From DATLFP01 sp035540955 (GTDB taxonomy: Bacteria > Actinomycetota > Acidimicrobiia > Acidimicrobiales > CADCSY01), in assembly GCA_035540955.1 (NCBI GenBank), contig DATLFP010000038.1, positions 1-39,762 on the forward strand: a DNA stretch of 39,762 nt, in the 5' to 3' direction. Of this stretch, positions 23,595 to 31,676 are shown piece by piece (position 1 is the stretch's first letter; every line of letters starts with the position of its first letter). The position numbers and the translations under genes were made by a program. Below the pieces are notes generated by a model, which did no database searches, was not told the origin of the DNA, and saw only the letters and a program-made list of their open reading frames with translations.

Positions 23595-24311
23595 ATGATC
23601 CGCCTCTCCAAGCACCACGGGCTCGGCAACGACTTCCTCGTCGCGCTCGACGTGGAGGTCGACGCCGATCTGGCGCGCACGCTGTGCGACCGGCGACGGG
23701 GGGTCGGTGCCGACGGGCTGATCTCGGTCGTCGGGGACCTCTGGACGCTCTACAACGCCGACGGCTCCCGGGCCGAGTCGAGCGGCAACGGCCTCCGGTG
23801 CGCGGCCCAGGCGGTGGCCCGGTCGCGCGGCGTCGCCCACCTCGACATCACTTTCGAGACCCGGGTCGGCCCCCGGGCGGTGCTCCTGCGGGGCGACGTC
23901 GCCACCGTCGACATGGGCCCGGTGACCGTGCACCGCCTCGGCGACACCGACGCCGAGGTCTCGACCGGCAATCCCCACCTCGTGCTGCGGGTGGAGGACC
24001 CGGCGGCCGTCGACCTGGTGGCGCTCGGCGAGGCGCACCCCGAGGTCAACGTCGAGGTGATCAGCGCCGGCCCCGAGCCCGACTCGCTCGCATTTCGCGT
24101 GCACGAGCGGGGCGTCGGCATCACCATGGCGTGCGGCACCGGCTCGGTCGCCGCCGCCGCGGCGGCGCACGCCTGGCGGATGGTCGGCCCGCAGGTGGTC
24201 GTGCACAACCCAGGGGGCGACGTCACGGTGCTGCTGCAGGAGAACCAGGCCCTCCTCACCGGTGAGACGGTGTGGGTCGCCGATGTCGAGGTCGAGCTGT
24301 CATGTCCCTGA
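23595..24311 (+). CDS. dapF: Diaminopimelate epimerase-like protein, Ser at a catalytic Cys
   Basis: The protein has 238 residues, shorter than the usual 270-290. DapF motifs are clear: HGLGNDF, CDRRRGVGADGL, NADGSRAESSGNGLRC, STGNPH and the C-terminal HERGVGITMACGTGSVAAA. The second catalytic Cys is present (C180, ACGTG). The first, normally the Cys before GNG, is Ser63 here. The family uses a Cys pair for two-base racemisation of LL- to meso-diaminopimelate, so activity may be altered. The context supports a role in DAP synthesis, since dapC, dapD and dapE are nearby. hflX overlaps its end by 10 nt. Confidence 0.88.
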   Translation: MIRLSKHHGLGNDFLVALDVEVDADLARTLCDRRRGVGADGLISVVGDLWTLYNADGSRAESSGNGLRCAAQAVARSRGVAHLDITFETRVGPRAVLLRGDVATVDMGPVTVHRLGDTDAEVSTGNPHLVLRVEDPAAVDLVALGEAHPEVNVEVISAGPEPDSLAFRVHERGVGITMACGTGSVAAAAAAHAWRMVGPQVVVHNPGGDVTVLLQENQALLTGETVWVADVEVELSCP

Positions 24312-25600
24312 TCGAACGCTCCTTCCGGGAGCGCATCATCCTCGTGGGGGTCACCGTGCCCCCGGAGACCACCGAGGAGACCGAGGCCCACCTCGATGAG
24401 CTCGCGCTGCTCGTCGACACCGCCGGCGCCGACGTCGTCGGTCGCGTGATGCAGCGCCGCGACGCGCCCGACCCGGCGACCTACATCGGGAAGGGCAAGG
24501 CCGAGGAGCTGCGGGAGGAGTCGCTCGCGCTCGACAGCGACACGACCGTCTTCGACAACGACCTCTCGCCGGCGCAGCAGCGCAACCTCGAGAAGGTCCT
24601 CGGTCGGACGGCCATCAGCCGCACCGAGGTCATCCTCGACATCTTCGCCCAGAACGCCCGCACCCCCGAGGGCCGGGCGCAGGTCGAGCTCGCCCAGCTG
24701 CGCCACCGGTTGCCGCGCCTGCGGGGCCGGGGCACGCAGCTCTCCCGCCAGGCCGGTGCTTCCGGCGTCGGGGGCGGGGGTGGCGCCGGCGGCGCCCGCA
24801 TCGGCGGCCGCGGTCCGGGTGAGACGAAGCTCGAGATCGACCGGCGGCGGCTGCTGGCGCGCATGAACCGACTCGAGCGCGATCTCAAGGAGCTGTCGAA
24901 GACGAGGCGCACGCAGCGCAAGTCGCGGGCACGGTCGGGCATCCGCACCGCCTCCATCGTCGGGTACACGAACGCCGGCAAGTCGACGCTGCTCAACCGC
25001 CTGACCGACGCCGGCGTGCTGGTCGAGGATCGGCTGTTCGCCACCCTCGACCCTCGCGTGCGGCGGCTGCAGCTCGCCGGCGGGGAGTCGATGCTCCTCA
25101 GCGACACCGTCGGGTTCATCCGCAAGCTGCCCCACCAGCTGGTCGAGGCGTTCAAGTCGACCCTCGAGGTGGTGGCCGAGTCCGACCTCCTGGTGCACGT
25201 GGTCGACGCGTCCTCCGCCGACCCCGACGGGCAGATCGCGGCCGTGCGGGAGGTGCTGGAGGAGATCGACGCCGGCGGGGTGCCCGAGCTGCTGGTCTTC
25301 AACAAGATCGACGTCACCACCGACGGCCCCCGCCTGGTGGAAGCCCACCCCGGCTCGGTGGCGGTGTCGGCGGTGACCGGCGAGGGGATCGAGCACCTCC
25401 TCGAGGTGGTCGGCGACCGGCTTCGGTCCATGTCGACCGTCGTCGAGCTCGTCGTGCCCTACGAGCGGGGCGACGTGCTGGCCGCGCTGCACCGCGACGG
25501 CGAGGTGCTGGTCGAATCCCACGAGGACACCGGCACGCGCGTGCGGGCCCGGCTCGACGACGCCCCCCGCAACCGGTTCGCCGAGTGGGTCTGTCAGTGA
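24302..25600 (+). CDS. hflX: Ribosome-associated GTPase HflX
   Basis: From ATG 24302 the protein has 432 residues. The N-terminal HflX domain (DPATYIGKGKAEEL, DNDLSPAQQRNLE, RTEVILDIFAQ) and a Gly-rich linker with GGRGPGETKLE precede the GTPase domain with P-loop GYTNAGKST, switch II DTVGF and NKID. HflX splits stalled or hibernating ribosomes under stress. The start overlaps dapF. An upstream in-frame start at 24272 would add ten residues without family support. The dapC start overlaps its stop (GTGA). The placement of hflX after dapF is also known in other actinobacteria. Confidence 0.96.
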   Translation: MSLIERSFRERIILVGVTVPPETTEETEAHLDELALLVDTAGADVVGRVMQRRDAPDPATYIGKGKAEELREESLALDSDTTVFDNDLSPAQQRNLEKVLGRTAISRTEVILDIFAQNARTPEGRAQVELAQLRHRLPRLRGRGTQLSRQAGASGVGGGGGAGGARIGGRGPGETKLEIDRRRLLARMNRLERDLKELSKTRRTQRKSRARSGIRTASIVGYTNAGKSTLLNRLTDAGVLVEDRLFATLDPRVRRLQLAGGESMLLSDTVGFIRKLPHQLVEAFKSTLEVVAESDLLVHVVDASSADPDGQIAAVREVLEEIDAGGVPELLVFNKIDVTTDGPRLVEAHPGSVAVSAVTGEGIEHLLEVVGDRLRSMSTVVELVVPYERGDVLAALHRDGEVLVESHEDTGTRVRARLDDAPRNRFAEWVCQ

Positions 25601-26712
25601 CGGAGCCGTTTCGGGTACCCATCTATCCGTTCGAGAAGCTGGCGCCGCTGCAGGCCGAGGCCGAGCGGCTCGAGGGCGGGCTCGTCGACCTGTCCGTGGG
25701 CGCGCCCGTCGACCCGCCGCCGCCCGGGGTGCTCGAGGCCCTGGCCTCCTCCGGGCTCGAGCGGGGCTACCCGGCGTCGATCGGCATCGCGCCGCTGCGG
25801 GAGGCGGCCAGCGCCTGGATGCAGCGCCGGCTCGGGGTCGAGGTGCCCGCCTCCCAGGTCGCGGCGTGCGTCGGCACCAAGGAGCTGGTGGCCGGGCTGC
25901 CGCACTGGCTCCACCTGCGGGATCCGTCCCGCGACACCGTCCTGTACCCGGCGGTGTCGTACCCGACCTACGAGATGGGCGCCCTCCTGGCCGGGCTGCG
26001 GGCGGTGCCGGTGCCCGTCGACGACCAGTGGCGGCTCGACGTGACCCAGATCGACGAGGCCGACGCCGCCCGTGCCCTGTGCCTGTGGTCGAACTCGCCG
26101 GGGAACCCCGCCGGTGGGCTCGACGACCTCGAGGCCGTCGTGCGCTGGGGGCGGGCGCACGGCGTGCTGGTGCTGTCCGACGAGTGCTACGTCGAGTTCA
26201 CGTGGCGGGGGCCGCGGTCGACGGCCTTGGCGTGGGGGACCGACGGCGTGATCGCCGTGCACTCGATCTCCAAGCGGTCGAACCTCGCCGGACTGCGAGC
26301 CGGCTTCTACGCCGGCGATGCCGACGTCGTGACCTACGTGCGCGAGGTGCGCAAGCACGCGGGGTTCATGGTGCCGGGGCCGGTGCAGCACGCCGCCGCC
26401 ATCGCCCTCGCCGACGACGATCACAGCGAGCGTCAGGCCGAGACCTACCGGCGCCGGCTGGCGCGGTTCGCGACGGTCCTCGGCGACGCCCTCGGCATCG
26501 AGGTCGAGCTCCCCGGAGGCGGCATCTACCTGTGGGTGCCGGCGCCTGCGGGCGACGCCTGGGGGCTGGCCGAGGACCTCGCCCGGCGGGGCGGCTGCCT
26601 CGTCTCGCCCGGCGACTTCTACGGCCCGGCCGCCGCCGGCCACGTCCGGCTGGCCATGGTCCAGCCCGACGACCGGCTCGAGCTCGTCGCCCGCCGCCTC
26701 GGCGTCGCCTGA
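25597..26712 (+). CDS. dapC: Succinyldiaminopimelate transaminase (actinobacterial DapC type)
   Basis: This 371-residue class I/II PLP aminotransferase has NSPGNPAGG, the DECYVEF strand and the PLP lysine K226 in SISKRSNLAGLRAGF. The start VPIYPFEKL, the GYPASIGIAPLREA segment and the overall length match actinobacterial DapC, which converts N-succinyl-2-amino-6-ketopimelate to succinyl-DAP. GTG 25597 overlaps the hflX stop by 4 nt. It converges on soxR with a 7-bp gap. dapD, dapE and dapF nearby support this step over other aminotransferase roles. Confidence 0.9.
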   Translation: MTEPFRVPIYPFEKLAPLQAEAERLEGGLVDLSVGAPVDPPPPGVLEALASSGLERGYPASIGIAPLREAASAWMQRRLGVEVPASQVAACVGTKELVAGLPHWLHLRDPSRDTVLYPAVSYPTYEMGALLAGLRAVPVPVDDQWRLDVTQIDEADAARALCLWSNSPGNPAGGLDDLEAVVRWGRAHGVLVLSDECYVEFTWRGPRSTALAWGTDGVIAVHSISKRSNLAGLRAGFYAGDADVVTYVREVRKHAGFMVPGPVQHAAAIALADDDHSERQAETYRRRLARFATVLGDALGIEVELPGGGIYLWVPAPAGDAWGLAEDLARRGGCLVSPGDFYGPAAAGHVRLAMVQPDDRLELVARRLGVA

Positions 26713-26719
26713 GCCGAGG

Positions 26720-27172
26720 TCAGCGGTCCTCGGGACCCTCGTCGGTGAGGACCCAGCGGGGCCCGGGGCCGAGGTCGGCGGCCACGTCGTCGGGGTTGTA
26801 GAGGTGACAGGTGCGCATCGACAGGCAGCCGCAGCCGATGCAGCCGTCGAGCTTCGCCCGCAGCCGCTGGAGCACGGCGATCTGCTGGTCGAGCACGGGG
26901 CCCCACTGCCGTGACAGCCGGGTCCAGTCCTCCTTCGTCGGGGTGCGGTGGTCGGGGAGGGTGGCGAGCGCGGCGGCGATGTCCTCGAGGGACAGCCCGA
27001 CGTTCTGGGCGACCTTGATGAAGGAGATGCGCCGGAGCATGTCGCGGTGGAAGCGCCGCTGGTTGCCCTCGGAGCGATCCGAGCTGATCAGGCCCTTGGT
27101 CTCGTAGAAGCGGAGGGCCGACGGCGCCAGGCCCGTGCGCTCGGCCACCTCGCCGATGCTCAGGAGCTCCAC
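26720..27172 (-). CDS. soxR: Redox-sensing MerR-family regulator SoxR
   Basis: The 150-residue protein has an N-terminal MerR helix-turn-helix (LSIGEVAERTGLAPSALRFYE), a dimerisation helix and the SoxR [2Fe-2S] motif C111-IG-C114-G-C116-LSMRT-C122, the same spacing as the known CxxCxCxxxxxC cluster. It senses redox-active compounds. The GTG start (complement 27170-27172) follows -10 TAGTCT by 6 nt, so the mRNA is probably leaderless. The palindrome at 27186-27199 lies upstream of that -10. It is divergent from dapD with only 69 bp between the starts. The distant peroxiredoxin and msrB genes show no matching site. Confidence 0.95.
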   Translation of the reverse strand: MELLSIGEVAERTGLAPSALRFYETKGLISSDRSEGNQRRFHRDMLRRISFIKVAQNVGLSLEDIAAALATLPDHRTPTKEDWTRLSRQWGPVLDQQIAVLQRLRAKLDGCIGCGCLSMRTCHLYNPDDVAADLGPGPRWVLTDEGPEDR

Positions 27173-27178
27173 GTCACA

Positions 27179-27184
27179 AGACTA
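27179..27184 (-). promoter_or_regulatory. -10 element of soxR
   Basis: TAGTCT on the minus strand stands 6 nt before the GTG start of soxR. Confidence 0.55.
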
Positions 27185-27185
27185 G

Positions 27186-27199
27186 ACCTCAGTTGAGGT
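27186..27199. promoter_or_regulatory. SoxR-box-like palindrome
   Basis: ACCTCAGTTGAGGT has 6-bp arms ACCTCA/TGAGGT. SoxR boxes carry CCTCA...TGAGG arms, but the usual spacing between the arms is wider. It lies directly upstream of the soxR -10, where a MerR-type activator or autoregulator would bind. Confidence 0.6.
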
Positions 27200-27229
27200 T
27201 TCGGTTCACCGCTCGGCGGCGGGCCGCCG

Positions 27230-27235
27230 TAGGTT
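27230..27235 (+). promoter_or_regulatory. -10 element of dapD
   Basis: TAGGTT lies 6 nt before GTG 27242, supporting that start and leaderless transcription. Confidence 0.5.
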
Positions 27236-27241
27236 GTGGCC

Positions 27242-28060
27242 GTGGCTGATCTCGTCTCGCGCATCGAAGACCTCTGGGAGCACCGCGCCGACCTGGCCCC
27301 CGGCGACGGCGAGGCCGACGCCGCCGTCACCGAAGCCGTCGACCTCCTCGACACCGGTGCGGCCCGGGTGGCGGAGGTCACCGCCGAGGGCGACGTGGTG
27401 GTCCACGAGTGGCTGAAGAAGGCGATCCTGCTCCTGTTCCGCCTGCGCGCCATGGAGACGACGACCCTCGGTCCCTTCGAGTACCACGACAAGATCCCGC
27501 TCAAGACCGGCTTCGCCGAGGCCGGGGTGCGGGTGGTGCCCGGGGCATCGGCCCGGTGGGGCTCCTTCATCGAGTCGGGCGCCATCCTCATGCCGTGCTA
27601 TGTCAACATCGGTGCCCGCGTCGGGTCGGGGACCATGGTCGACACGTGGGCGACGGTGGCGACGTGCGCCCAGATCGGCCGCAACGTCCACCTCTCCGGC
27701 GGCGTGGGCATCGGTGGCGTGCTCGAGCCGCCGCAGGCGACGCCAGTGATCATCGAGGACGACTGCATGATCGGCAGCCGCTGCATCATCACCCAGGGGG
27801 CACGGGTCGGGCGGGGCAGCATCCTCGGTGAGGGGACGCTGCTGAACCCCGGCATCCCGGTCATCGACGCCGAGACCGGCGAGGAGGTGGCGCGCGGGGT
27901 CATCCCGCCCGACTGCGTCGTCATGCGGGCCGAGCGCAAGCGCACGTTCCCCGGCGGCGACTTCTACTTGCCATGCGCGCTCATCGTGCGTCGCCTCCAG
28001 CCCGGCGATCGCGACCACGTCAACGACATCCTGCGCGAGAGCGGCGTCAGTGTTAGCTGA
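27242..28060 (+). CDS. dapD: Tetrahydrodipicolinate N-succinyltransferase, proteobacterial-type DapD
   Basis: From GTG 27242 the protein has 272 residues. A helical N-terminal domain (VHEWLKKAILLLFRLR) precedes a left-handed beta-helix of hexapeptide repeats with MPCYVNIGARV, GTMVDTWATV and NVHLSGGVGIGGVLEP. These match the E. coli-type DapD closely. The well-known actinobacterial DapD is a longer, divergent enzyme. It makes N-succinyl-2-amino-6-ketopimelate, the substrate of DapC. GTG 27236 is an alternative start two codons upstream that abuts the -10. dapE follows after 85 bp containing a hairpin. Confidence 0.95.
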   Translation: MADLVSRIEDLWEHRADLAPGDGEADAAVTEAVDLLDTGAARVAEVTAEGDVVVHEWLKKAILLLFRLRAMETTTLGPFEYHDKIPLKTGFAEAGVRVVPGASARWGSFIESGAILMPCYVNIGARVGSGTMVDTWATVATCAQIGRNVHLSGGVGIGGVLEPPQATPVIIEDDCMIGSRCIITQGARVGRGSILGEGTLLNPGIPVIDAETGEEVARGVIPPDCVVMRAERKRTFPGGDFYLPCALIVRRLQPGDRDHVNDILRESGVSVS

Positions 28061-28111
28061 TGAGGTGCGCGCGCGGTGCTGATGGTCTCGCTCCGCAGGC
28101 TCCGCTCGACT

Positions 28112-28129
28112 GCCGGACTGTCGTCCGGC
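28112..28129 (+). terminator. Hairpin between dapD and dapE
   Basis: GCCGGAC, loop TGTC, then GTCCGGC form a 7-bp perfect stem, with GCAGG/CCTGC arms further out (28095-28099, 28130-28134). It may end or attenuate the dapD transcript. The dapE start follows closely. Confidence 0.5.
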
Positions 28130-28145
28130 CCTGCTGGTGCGCGCT

Positions 28146-29192
28146 ATGACTGATCTGCTGGCGTTGGCCGCCGAGCTGGTCGACATCCCGTCGGTGAGCC
28201 TCGGCGAGCGGGCGATCGCCGACCACCTCGAGGCCGCGCTGCGCGACGTGCCGTGGCTCACCGTCGACCGGGTGGGCGACAACGTGGTGGCCCGCACCGA
28301 CCTCGGCCGCGACCAGCGGCTGATCCTCGCCGGCCACACCGACACCGTGCCCGCCAACGGGAACGAGGGCGCTCGCATCGACGGGGACGTGCTCCACGGC
28401 CTCGGCGCCTGCGACATGAAGGGCGGGTGCGCGGTGTTCCTCGACCTGGCCCGCACCGTGGCGGCACCGGCGGTCGACGTCACCTACGTCTTCTACGTGG
28501 CCGAGGAGATCGCCGCCGAGCACAACGGGCTCCTGCAGCTGTTCCGCGAGCGGCCAGAGCTCATGGCCGGCGACGCCGCCGTGCTCGGCGAGCCGACGAC
28601 CGCCGACATCGAAGCCGGCTGCCAGGGCACGCTGCGGGCGCGCGTCACCTTCGCGGGCGCGCGGGCCCACACGGCCCGGCCGTGGATGGGCGTGAACGCC
28701 ATCCACCGCATGGGCACGCTGCTCGCGGGGCTCGACGCCTACGAGGCGCGCCGCCCGGTGATCGACGGCTGCGAGTACCGCGAGGCACTGCAAGCGGTCG
28801 CCGTCGACGGCGGCGTCGCCGGCAACGTCGTGCCCGACCGGGCCAGCGTGACGCTCAACCACCGCTTCGCACCCGACCGCGACGGGGCCGCCGCCGAGGC
28901 CCACGTCCGCGCCGTCGTCGGCGAGCACGACGGCGTCACCGTCGAGGTCCTCGATGTGATCGAGGGCGCCCCGCCCGCCCTCGACCATCCGCTCCTCGCG
29001 CGGCTGGCGCGCGGCCGCGCGGTGCGGGCCAAGCTCGGCTGGACCGACGTCGCCCGCATGTACGAGCACGGCCTGCCGGCGTGCAACTTCGGGCCCGGCG
29101 ACCCGACCATCGCCCACACCCGAGGCGAGCACGTCCACCGGTCGGAGATCGAGGCCGTGCACGCCGCCCTGCTCGCGGTGCTCACCTCGTGA
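28146..29192 (+). CDS. dapE: Succinyl-diaminopimelate desuccinylase (actinobacterial DapE type)
   Basis: This 348-residue M20 metallopeptidase-fold enzyme releases succinate from N-succinyl-LL-DAP. Zinc ligands and catalytic residues are visible: H in LAGHTDTVPAN, D in GLGACDMKGG, the EE pair in VAEEIAAEHNG, E in LGEPTTADIE and the C-terminal H in HTRGEHVH. A lid/dimerisation domain occupies the middle. ATG 28146 gives the usual N-terminus; GTG 28137 is possible. With dapD, dapC and dapF it completes the succinylase branch to meso-DAP and lysine. Confidence 0.94.
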   Translation: MTDLLALAAELVDIPSVSLGERAIADHLEAALRDVPWLTVDRVGDNVVARTDLGRDQRLILAGHTDTVPANGNEGARIDGDVLHGLGACDMKGGCAVFLDLARTVAAPAVDVTYVFYVAEEIAAEHNGLLQLFRERPELMAGDAAVLGEPTTADIEAGCQGTLRARVTFAGARAHTARPWMGVNAIHRMGTLLAGLDAYEARRPVIDGCEYREALQAVAVDGGVAGNVVPDRASVTLNHRFAPDRDGAAAEAHVRAVVGEHDGVTVEVLDVIEGAPPALDHPLLARLARGRAVRAKLGWTDVARMYEHGLPACNFGPGDPTIAHTRGEHVHRSEIEAVHAALLAVLTS

Positions 29193-29247
29193 GCCCGTTC
29201 GACCGACGGGACGCCATGGCGGCGTCCGCCCGACAAGGAGACCCCAC

Positions 29248-29709
29248 ATGACTGCAGCGATCGGCGAGAAGGCCCCCGACTTCACGAAGAAGGCCACCAC
29301 CGGCGAGGAGGTGACGCTCTCGCAGTTCCGCGGCATGCAGCCGGTGGTGCTGGTCTTCCACCCGTTCTCCTTCACCGGCGTGTGCGAGGCCGAGCTGTGC
29401 GCCATCCGCGACGACTACAGCGCCTTCACCACGGCGGGCGCCCAGGTGCTCGTCGTCTCCTGCGATCCGAGCCCGAGTCAGAAGGCGTGGGCCGAGCAGC
29501 AGGGATGGACCTTCCCGGTGCTCTCGGACTTCTGGCCCCACGGCGAGGTGGCCATCGCGTACGGCGCCTTCAACGAGGCGCTCGGCGCCGCCAACCGCGT
29601 CACGGTGGTCATCGACGCCGAGGGCACGATCGTCGACCGCTTCGACACGCCCGACCTCAAGACGGCCCGCACGCGCGAGCGCTACGACGAGGCCATCGCC
29701 AAGCTCTGA
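29248..29709 (+). CDS. ahpE: AhpE-like peroxiredoxin with an extra PrxQ-position Cys
   Basis: This 153-residue thioredoxin-fold peroxidase has the same length as mycobacterial AhpE and keeps its VVLVFHPFSFTGVC active-site segment and LSDFWPHGEVAIAYG stretch. C46 is the peroxidatic Cys. A second Cys, C51, gives a CxxxxC spacing typical of PrxQ/BCP enzymes and absent from the AhpE sequence I recall, so an intramolecular disulfide is possible. A strong AAGGAG lies 7 nt before the ATG. It follows dapE by 55 bp. The stop codon sits in the palindromic terminator at 29706-29724. Confidence 0.93.
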   Translation: MTAAIGEKAPDFTKKATTGEEVTLSQFRGMQPVVLVFHPFSFTGVCEAELCAIRDDYSAFTTAGAQVLVVSCDPSPSQKAWAEQQGWTFPVLSDFWPHGEVAIAYGAFNEALGAANRVTVVIDAEGTIVDRFDTPDLKTARTRERYDEAIAKL

Positions 29710-29724
29710 CCTCGGCGAGGTCAG
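29706..29724. terminator. Palindrome holding both stop codons of ahpE and the S8 protease
   Basis: CTGACCTC, loop GGC, then GAGGTCAG form an 8-bp perfect stem. The TGA of ahpE (29707-29709) and the TGA of the minus-strand protease (complement 29721-29723) lie in the two arms. It probably terminates transcription from both sides. Confidence 0.6.
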
Positions 29725-31001
29725 GGGTGGCGGCGCCGTGCGGCAGCGGCCACGGTGACGGCGCCGCTGCCGGACGCGAGCGCGAGGAGGGCGGCGACGG
29801 CGGCGGGCAGGGCGCGGTCGGCGCCGGACCGTGCCCCGGGACCGGTGGTCACCACCGGGAGGTCGACGGCGACGGCGACCGGGGCCGGCGACAACCCGCC
29901 CGGCTCGGTCGCGGCCGTCGGGGACGGCGCCGCGGTTGGCGCGGGATCGCCCTCGCCGCCGCCGGCCGCCGTGGTCGTCGAGGACGCCGGCGGCTGCGAG
30001 GGGGAGGCCCTGCCCGGCCCCGAGGCGTCGGGTGGGGGCGCGGTGCCGGGCGCGGCGCCGGAGGGGCGGAGCCCGGCCGTGGCCGCCGCGAGATCGAGGC
30101 GGCCGGCGCCGAAGGTCGAGTCCCACCCCGGCTCGCCGATGTCGACGGCGGTGGCCAGCAACCGGTCGACGGCTTCCGCGGGGGAGAGGCCGAGGCCGAG
30201 CAGCACGGCGACCGCGCCGGCGACGTGCGGCGCCGCCATCGACGTGCCGGCGTCGAACGCGTACTGGTCGGTCTCGCCGTCCACCCACCACGTGGACAGC
30301 ACGGCGCCGTCCCGACCGAGCAGCGGGTTCTCGCCGCCGGGGGCGGCCATGCCCCACCGGGCCTGGCCCACCGCGCTCGAGTACGACGGCTTGCCGTCGT
30401 TGCGGGTCGTGGCCGCCACCACGATGGCCGGCTCGTCGGCGAAGCCGGAACCGAGGACGTACTGGTTGCCGGCGGCGATCACCGGCACCACCCCGGCCGC
30501 CCACGCCTCCCGCAGCGCGGCGGCCAGCGACGGGCCGAGGATCGCCTGGGTGTCCTCGCTCAGCGACAGGTTGAGCACGTCGGCGCCGTGGTCGACGGCC
30601 CACCGCACGCCGGCGACGACGTGGTCGAGGGTGCCGTCGCCCCGCTCGTCGAGGACGCGGACCGGCATGATCCGGGCGTCGGGGGCCACGCCGGCGACGC
30701 CGATGCCGTTGCCGGCCGACGCCGCGATGATGCCGGCCACGTGGGTGCCGTGCCCGTTGCGGTCCCGGGGTGCACCCCCGTCGAGCAGGTCGACGCCGGG
30801 GACGACGCGGTCCCGGAGGTCGGCGTGATCGAGGTCGACGCCGGTGTCGAGCACGGCGACGGTGACGCCGGCGCCGCCCCGGGCCTCGGCGCCGATCCGG
30901 TCGAGCGCCCACTGGTCGGGCCGGCCGGGGTCGCCGGACTGCGCGGTCGCCGGCACGGCGGCGGCCACGAGGAGAGCAACGAGCGCGGCGAACCGTCGCA
31001 C
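29721..31001 (-). CDS. Mycosin-like S8 subtilisin protease with C-terminal anchor
   Basis: The 426-residue protein starts with a signal peptide (residues 1-20, ending ATA-Q). The catalytic domain has D52 (AVLDTGVD), H84 (NGHGTHVAG), N179 (AAGN) and S254 (GTSMAAPHVAG), a complete active triad. A Pro/Ser/Thr/Ala-rich linker (about 315-385) leads to a C-terminal hydrophobic helix and the Arg-rich end ARRRHP. This layout fits a membrane-anchored extracellular protease like type VII mycosins, but no ESX genes are nearby. GTG (complement 30999-31001) is used; CACACT 6 nt upstream may be a leaderless -10. Confidence 0.92.
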   Translation of the reverse strand: MRRFAALVALLVAAAVPATAQSGDPGRPDQWALDRIGAEARGGAGVTVAVLDTGVDLDHADLRDRVVPGVDLLDGGAPRDRNGHGTHVAGIIAASAGNGIGVAGVAPDARIMPVRVLDERGDGTLDHVVAGVRWAVDHGADVLNLSLSEDTQAILGPSLAAALREAWAAGVVPVIAAGNQYVLGSGFADEPAIVVAATTRNDGKPSYSSAVGQARWGMAAPGGENPLLGRDGAVLSTWWVDGETDQYAFDAGTSMAAPHVAGAVAVLLGLGLSPAEAVDRLLATAVDIGEPGWDSTFGAGRLDLAAATAGLRPSGAAPGTAPPPDASGPGRASPSQPPASSTTTAAGGGEGDPAPTAAPSPTAATEPGGLSPAPVAVAVDLPVVTTGPGARSGADRALPAAVAALLALASGSGAVTVAAAARRRHP

Positions 31002-31028
31002 CCGAGCAGTGTGCCCGGAACGCGGCGA

Positions 31029-31661
31029 TCAGAGTCGGCGCAGGACCGTGACGACCTTGCCGTAGATGGTGACCTCGGCGGGGTCGAGCTCGATGGGGGC
31101 GAGGCGGGCGTTGGCGGGGACGAGCACGATCCGGCCGCCCTGCTTGGTGAAGGTCTTCACGGTGGCCTCGTCGCCGGGGATGCCGGCGCAGACGATGTCG
31201 TTGTTCTTGGCCTCGGACTGCTGGCGGACGACGACGTAGTCGCCGTCGAGGATGCCGGCGTCGATCATCGAGTCGCCCCGCACCCGGAGCATGAACATCG
31301 TGCCCTCGCCGGTGAAGTCGGCGGGGACCGGCACCAGCTCCTCGATGTTCTCCTGGGCGAGCACGTCGGTGCCGGCGGCGACGTCGCCCACGAGCGGCAC
31401 GTAGTCCATGGGCCGGCGCTCGGCCGTGCCCCCGGAGGCGGCGTCCCACCGGACCTCGATGGCGCGGGGCTTGGTGGGGTCCTTGCGCAGGTAGCCCCGG
31501 CGCTGGAGGGTCTCGAGGTGGCTGTGGACCGTCGACGGTGAGGTGAGGCCCACGGCCTCGCCGATCTCGCGCACCGAGGGGGGGAAGCCGCGGTCGCGCT
31601 GCTGGCTGACGATGAACTCGAGGATCGCCCGCTGGCGATCGGTCAGCTCGTCGTTCGACAT
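31029..31661 (-). CDS. lexA: SOS repressor LexA
   Basis: From ATG (complement 31659-31661) the protein is 210 residues. The winged helix N-domain contains LTDRQRAILEFI and SVREIGEAVGLTSPSTVHSHL. The self-cleavage site is A96-G97 (VAAG), with catalytic S131 (RGDSMIDAG) and K169 (ATVKTF). The frame runs upstream, but the family N-terminus and a GGGAGG ribosome site fix this start. Its own promoter carries two LexA boxes, giving autorepression. It is divergent from the LysM gene. Confidence 0.98.
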   Translation of the reverse strand: MSNDELTDRQRAILEFIVSQQRDRGFPPSVREIGEAVGLTSPSTVHSHLETLQRRGYLRKDPTKPRAIEVRWDAASGGTAERRPMDYVPLVGDVAAGTDVLAQENIEELVPVPADFTGEGTMFMLRVRGDSMIDAGILDGDYVVVRQQSEAKNNDIVCAGIPGDEATVKTFTKQGGRIVLVPANARLAPIELDPAEVTIYGKVVTVLRRL

Positions 31662-31676
31662 GGTGGCCTCCCGGTC

